From Candidatus Woesearchaeota archaeon (GTDB lineage: Archaea; Nanobdellota; Nanobdellia; SCGC-AAA011-G17; GW2011-AR17): 7,964 nucleotides of DNA. Positions 7,813 to 7,964 of the stretch are shown piece by piece. Position 1 is the stretch's first letter; each line of letters starts with the position of its first letter. The notes beneath the pieces are model-generated. The model did not search any database, was not told the origin of the DNA, and saw only the letters and a program-made list of their open reading frames with translations. The DNA lies in assembly GCA_016211095.1 (NCBI GenBank), contig JACQSW010000124.1, positions 1-7,964 of the forward strand, read 5' to 3'. The position numbers were made by a program, and so were the translations under genes.

Positions 7813-7834
7813 CATAAAAAATTTTTTTTTTATG
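7813..7834 (-). repeat. A/U hairpin inside the 23S intron
   Basis: CAUAAAAAA and UUUUUUAUG form a perfect nine-pair stem around an A4 loop on the RNA strand. The same U-rich arm (7824-7836) can instead pair over 13 bases with 7754-7766 (CCCATAAAAAAAA on the + strand), so two folds compete. Confidence 0.55.
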
Positions 7835-7838
7835 GGGG

Positions 7839-7859
7839 AAAAAAGTGGGACACTTTTTT
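7839..7859 (-). repeat. A/U hairpin with GUG/CAC clamp inside the 23S intron
   Basis: AAAAAAGUG, a UCC loop, then CACUUUUUU give a perfect nine-pair stem on the RNA strand. It lies directly next to the hairpin at 7813-7834. The two adjoining A/U palindromes make the intron core strongly homopolymeric. Confidence 0.55.
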
Positions 7860-7889
7860 TTTGAATGTTTGCTTACTTGTGGCTGTAAA

Positions 7890-7904
7890 CCCATTTTAAT
7901 GGGT
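7890..7904 (-). other. 5' half of the bulge-helix-bulge splice motif
   Basis: On the - strand this reads ACCCAUUAAAAUGGG. ACCC (7904-7901) forms the exon helix and AUUA (7900-7897) the central 4-bp helix. AAA (7896-7894) is the bulge with the 5' splice site between 7895 and 7894. UGGG (7893-7890) opens the intron stem. Confidence 0.7.
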
Positions 7905-7964
7905 GAACACCCCCACCCTTAGTTGCTTCTGCACAACTAGGATAGGATGAGCCGACATCGAAGT

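Larger units (their letters stand above)
7668..7894 (-). other. Putative archaeal bulge-helix-bulge intron in 23S rRNA
   Basis: The rRNA consensus AUUAAA-G-N-G-G-N-N-CGUGAGC is broken here. On the - strand the left flank is ACCC-AUUA-AAA-UGGG and the right flank is CUCA-A-UAAU-AUA-GGGU. ACCC pairs with GGGU (exon helix), AUUA pairs with UAAU (central 4 bp), and AAA and AUA are 3-nt bulges on opposite strands. An intron stem follows: UGGG/CUCA plus UUACAGCC/GGCUGUAG, with one bulged U. This is the substrate shape of the archaeal tRNA-splicing endonuclease; one extra unpaired A opposite the AAA bulge is the only departure. Cutting after the second base of each bulge (7895/7894 and 7668/7667) gives AUUAAA-AGGGUUCGUGAGC, the exact consensus length. 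The site corresponds to about E. coli 2566/2567. The intron is homopolymer-rich and encodes no recognisable homing endonuclease. Splicing is inferred from structure. Confidence 0.8.
7362..7964 (-). rRNA. 23S ribosomal RNA, 3' part (5' end outside window), interrupted by an intron
   Basis: The - strand carries domain V to domain VI of 23S rRNA. It begins at the window edge with CTTCGATGTCGGCTCATCC (around E. coli position 2495). The A-loop UGUUC is at 7909-7905. The peptidyl-transferase strand GAGCUGGGUUAAGAACG and CGUGAGACAG lie at about 7658-7630. The sarcin-ricin loop AGTACGAGAGGAACGG is at 7579-7564, and GCTGAATGCATCTAAGC follows near the 3' end. A UUCG-capped hairpin and a segment resembling the terminal ACCGGUACUAAU region of E. 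coli end near 7362; the exact mature end is uncertain by several bases. A 227-base insertion at 7894-7668 splits the region between the A-loop and the peptidyl-transferase strand. All universally conserved landmarks outside it are intact, so the gene is likely functional after splicing. Confidence 0.95.

Noticed and set aside
7800..7820. Box C/D guide RNA inside the intron (AUGAUUA resembles box C)
   Set aside because: No CUGA box D is present in the intron, so the single box C-like match is not supported.
7679..7894. A 71-codon reading frame whose ATG is exactly the first three bases of the predicted intron
   Set aside because: Its product is low-complexity, rich in Lys/Phe from A/T runs, and lacks LAGLIDADG or other endonuclease motifs. 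It has no ribosome-binding or promoter signal and overlaps the intron stems. The ATG position is most likely coincidence.
7668..7894. Group I intron as an explanation for the 23S insertion
   Set aside because: I could not find a convincing P3-P8 or P7 core. The intron is short and homopolymeric, the last intron base is not a clear terminal G after a conserved exon U, and the BHB ends explain the borders better.

Overview
The window looks like a piece of a DPANN-type archaeal genome, closest in feel to Woesearchaeota, Pacearchaeota and relatives. Four things point there: an archaeal-type glutamyl-tRNA synthetase with the non-bacterial C-terminal region; an AT-rich TATA box at about -30 of the first gene with no Shine-Dalgarno site; a small membrane protein starting KKAQVTIFVIIGI, a sequence style common in DPANN archaea; and a 23S rRNA gene that carries what I read as an archaeal bulge-helix-bulge (BHB) intron. 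The lineage is inferred from these signatures, not from a database search.

Layout. On the + strand, gltX (37-1689) and a site-2-type membrane metalloprotease (1691-2275) are one base apart and form an operon driven by a TATA box at 3-10. On the - strand, converging on them, a two-gene unit is read from right to left: a 242-residue membrane-anchored protein (7215 to 6487), then a giant exported protein of about 1393 residues (6490 to 2309). The two overlap by a few bases. The giant protein has a Sec signal peptide, a beta-rich cysteine-containing N-terminal half, a helical middle and a C-terminal HEAQH zincin (metallopeptidase) domain. The 3' part of the 23S rRNA gene lies further right, also on the - strand (7964 to about 7362), and its 5' end is outside the window.

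How the parts relate. gltX charges tRNA with glutamate. The M50-type protein probably cleaves membrane-embedded substrates. The - strand pair looks like a cell-surface unit: a small anchored protein translated together with a large secreted putative protease. The rRNA gene is separate and is followed by T-rich sequence that probably ends its transcript.

The strongest unusual signal is a 227-nt insertion (7668-7894) in the 23S gene, between the A-loop and the peptidyl-transferase strand. Its ends fold into a near-canonical BHB motif (4-bp helix flanked by two 3-nt bulges). Cutting at the standard BHB positions restores exactly the universal spacing of the rRNA. Second is the HEAQH domain at the end of the giant exported protein, whose other domains I cannot assign to a known family.
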